Part shown: piece by piece, positions 5,151 to 5,196 of the stretch | Numbering within the stretch: the stretch's first letter is position 1 | Layout: each line of letters begins with the position of its first letter | Source: Caldisericaceae bacterium | Lineage (GTDB): Bacteria > Calditrichota > Calditrichia > Calditrichales > Calditrichaceae | Direction of reading: 5' to 3' | Assembly (NCBI GenBank): GCA_021160885.1 | Contig: JAGHBR010000469.1 | Location: forward strand, 1-5,196 | Length of the DNA: 5,196 bases | Made by a program: the position numbers and the translations under genes | The notes under the pieces: model-generated | Told to the model about the DNA's origin: nothing | Seen by the model: the letters and a program-made list of their open reading frames with translations, nothing else | The model's database searches: none

Positions 5151-5196
5151 GCGAAAAGACCGGTTCATTTGTAAAGAAACTCTTGAAAAATAGGGG

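Overview
The window carries five chromosomal genes of an AT-leaning bacterium. The style is that of the FCB superphylum: Sec-exported TPR and redoxin proteins, AT-rich spacers, and short intergenic repeats built on AATCTGTG-type units. Calditrichota (Caldithrix-like), Ignavibacteria or a related lineage would fit, but this is an inference from protein style and no marker gene is present to settle it. There are no rRNA or tRNA genes, CRISPR arrays, transposases or phage genes.

Layout. On the + strand: malate dehydrogenase (19-975) with its own hairpin terminator; a UPF0173-type metallo-beta-lactamase-fold hydrolase (1061-1738) ending in a very strong terminator; a 315-nt spacer holding an imperfect tandem duplication of about 105 bp; and a SprT-like zinc metalloprotease gene (2054-2742) split by a -1 frameshift at a run of five T's. 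A 182-nt convergent spacer with hairpins and another short-period repeat follows. On the - strand, read leftwards from a sigma70-like promoter at the right edge, is a two-gene operon: an exported protein with about eleven TPRs (5097-3814), followed after one nucleotide by an exported TlpA-like thioredoxin-fold protein (3812-2925) whose first active-site cysteine is serine.

How the genes relate. The malate dehydrogenase belongs to central carbon metabolism. The hydrolase gene follows it but is separated by a terminator, so the two are at best weakly co-transcribed. The SprT-like gene stands alone between repeat-containing spacers. The TPR and redoxin genes are tightly coupled and both products appear to be exported, so they probably act together in the envelope, one as a scaffold and the other as a thioredoxin-fold partner.

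The points most worth a second look are the frameshift in the SprT-like gene, the SSPC active site of the redoxin, a five-residue enlargement of the mobile catalytic loop of malate dehydrogenase, and the 10-bp-period repeats on both sides of the SprT-like gene. I see no strong evidence for a wholly new multi-gene system.
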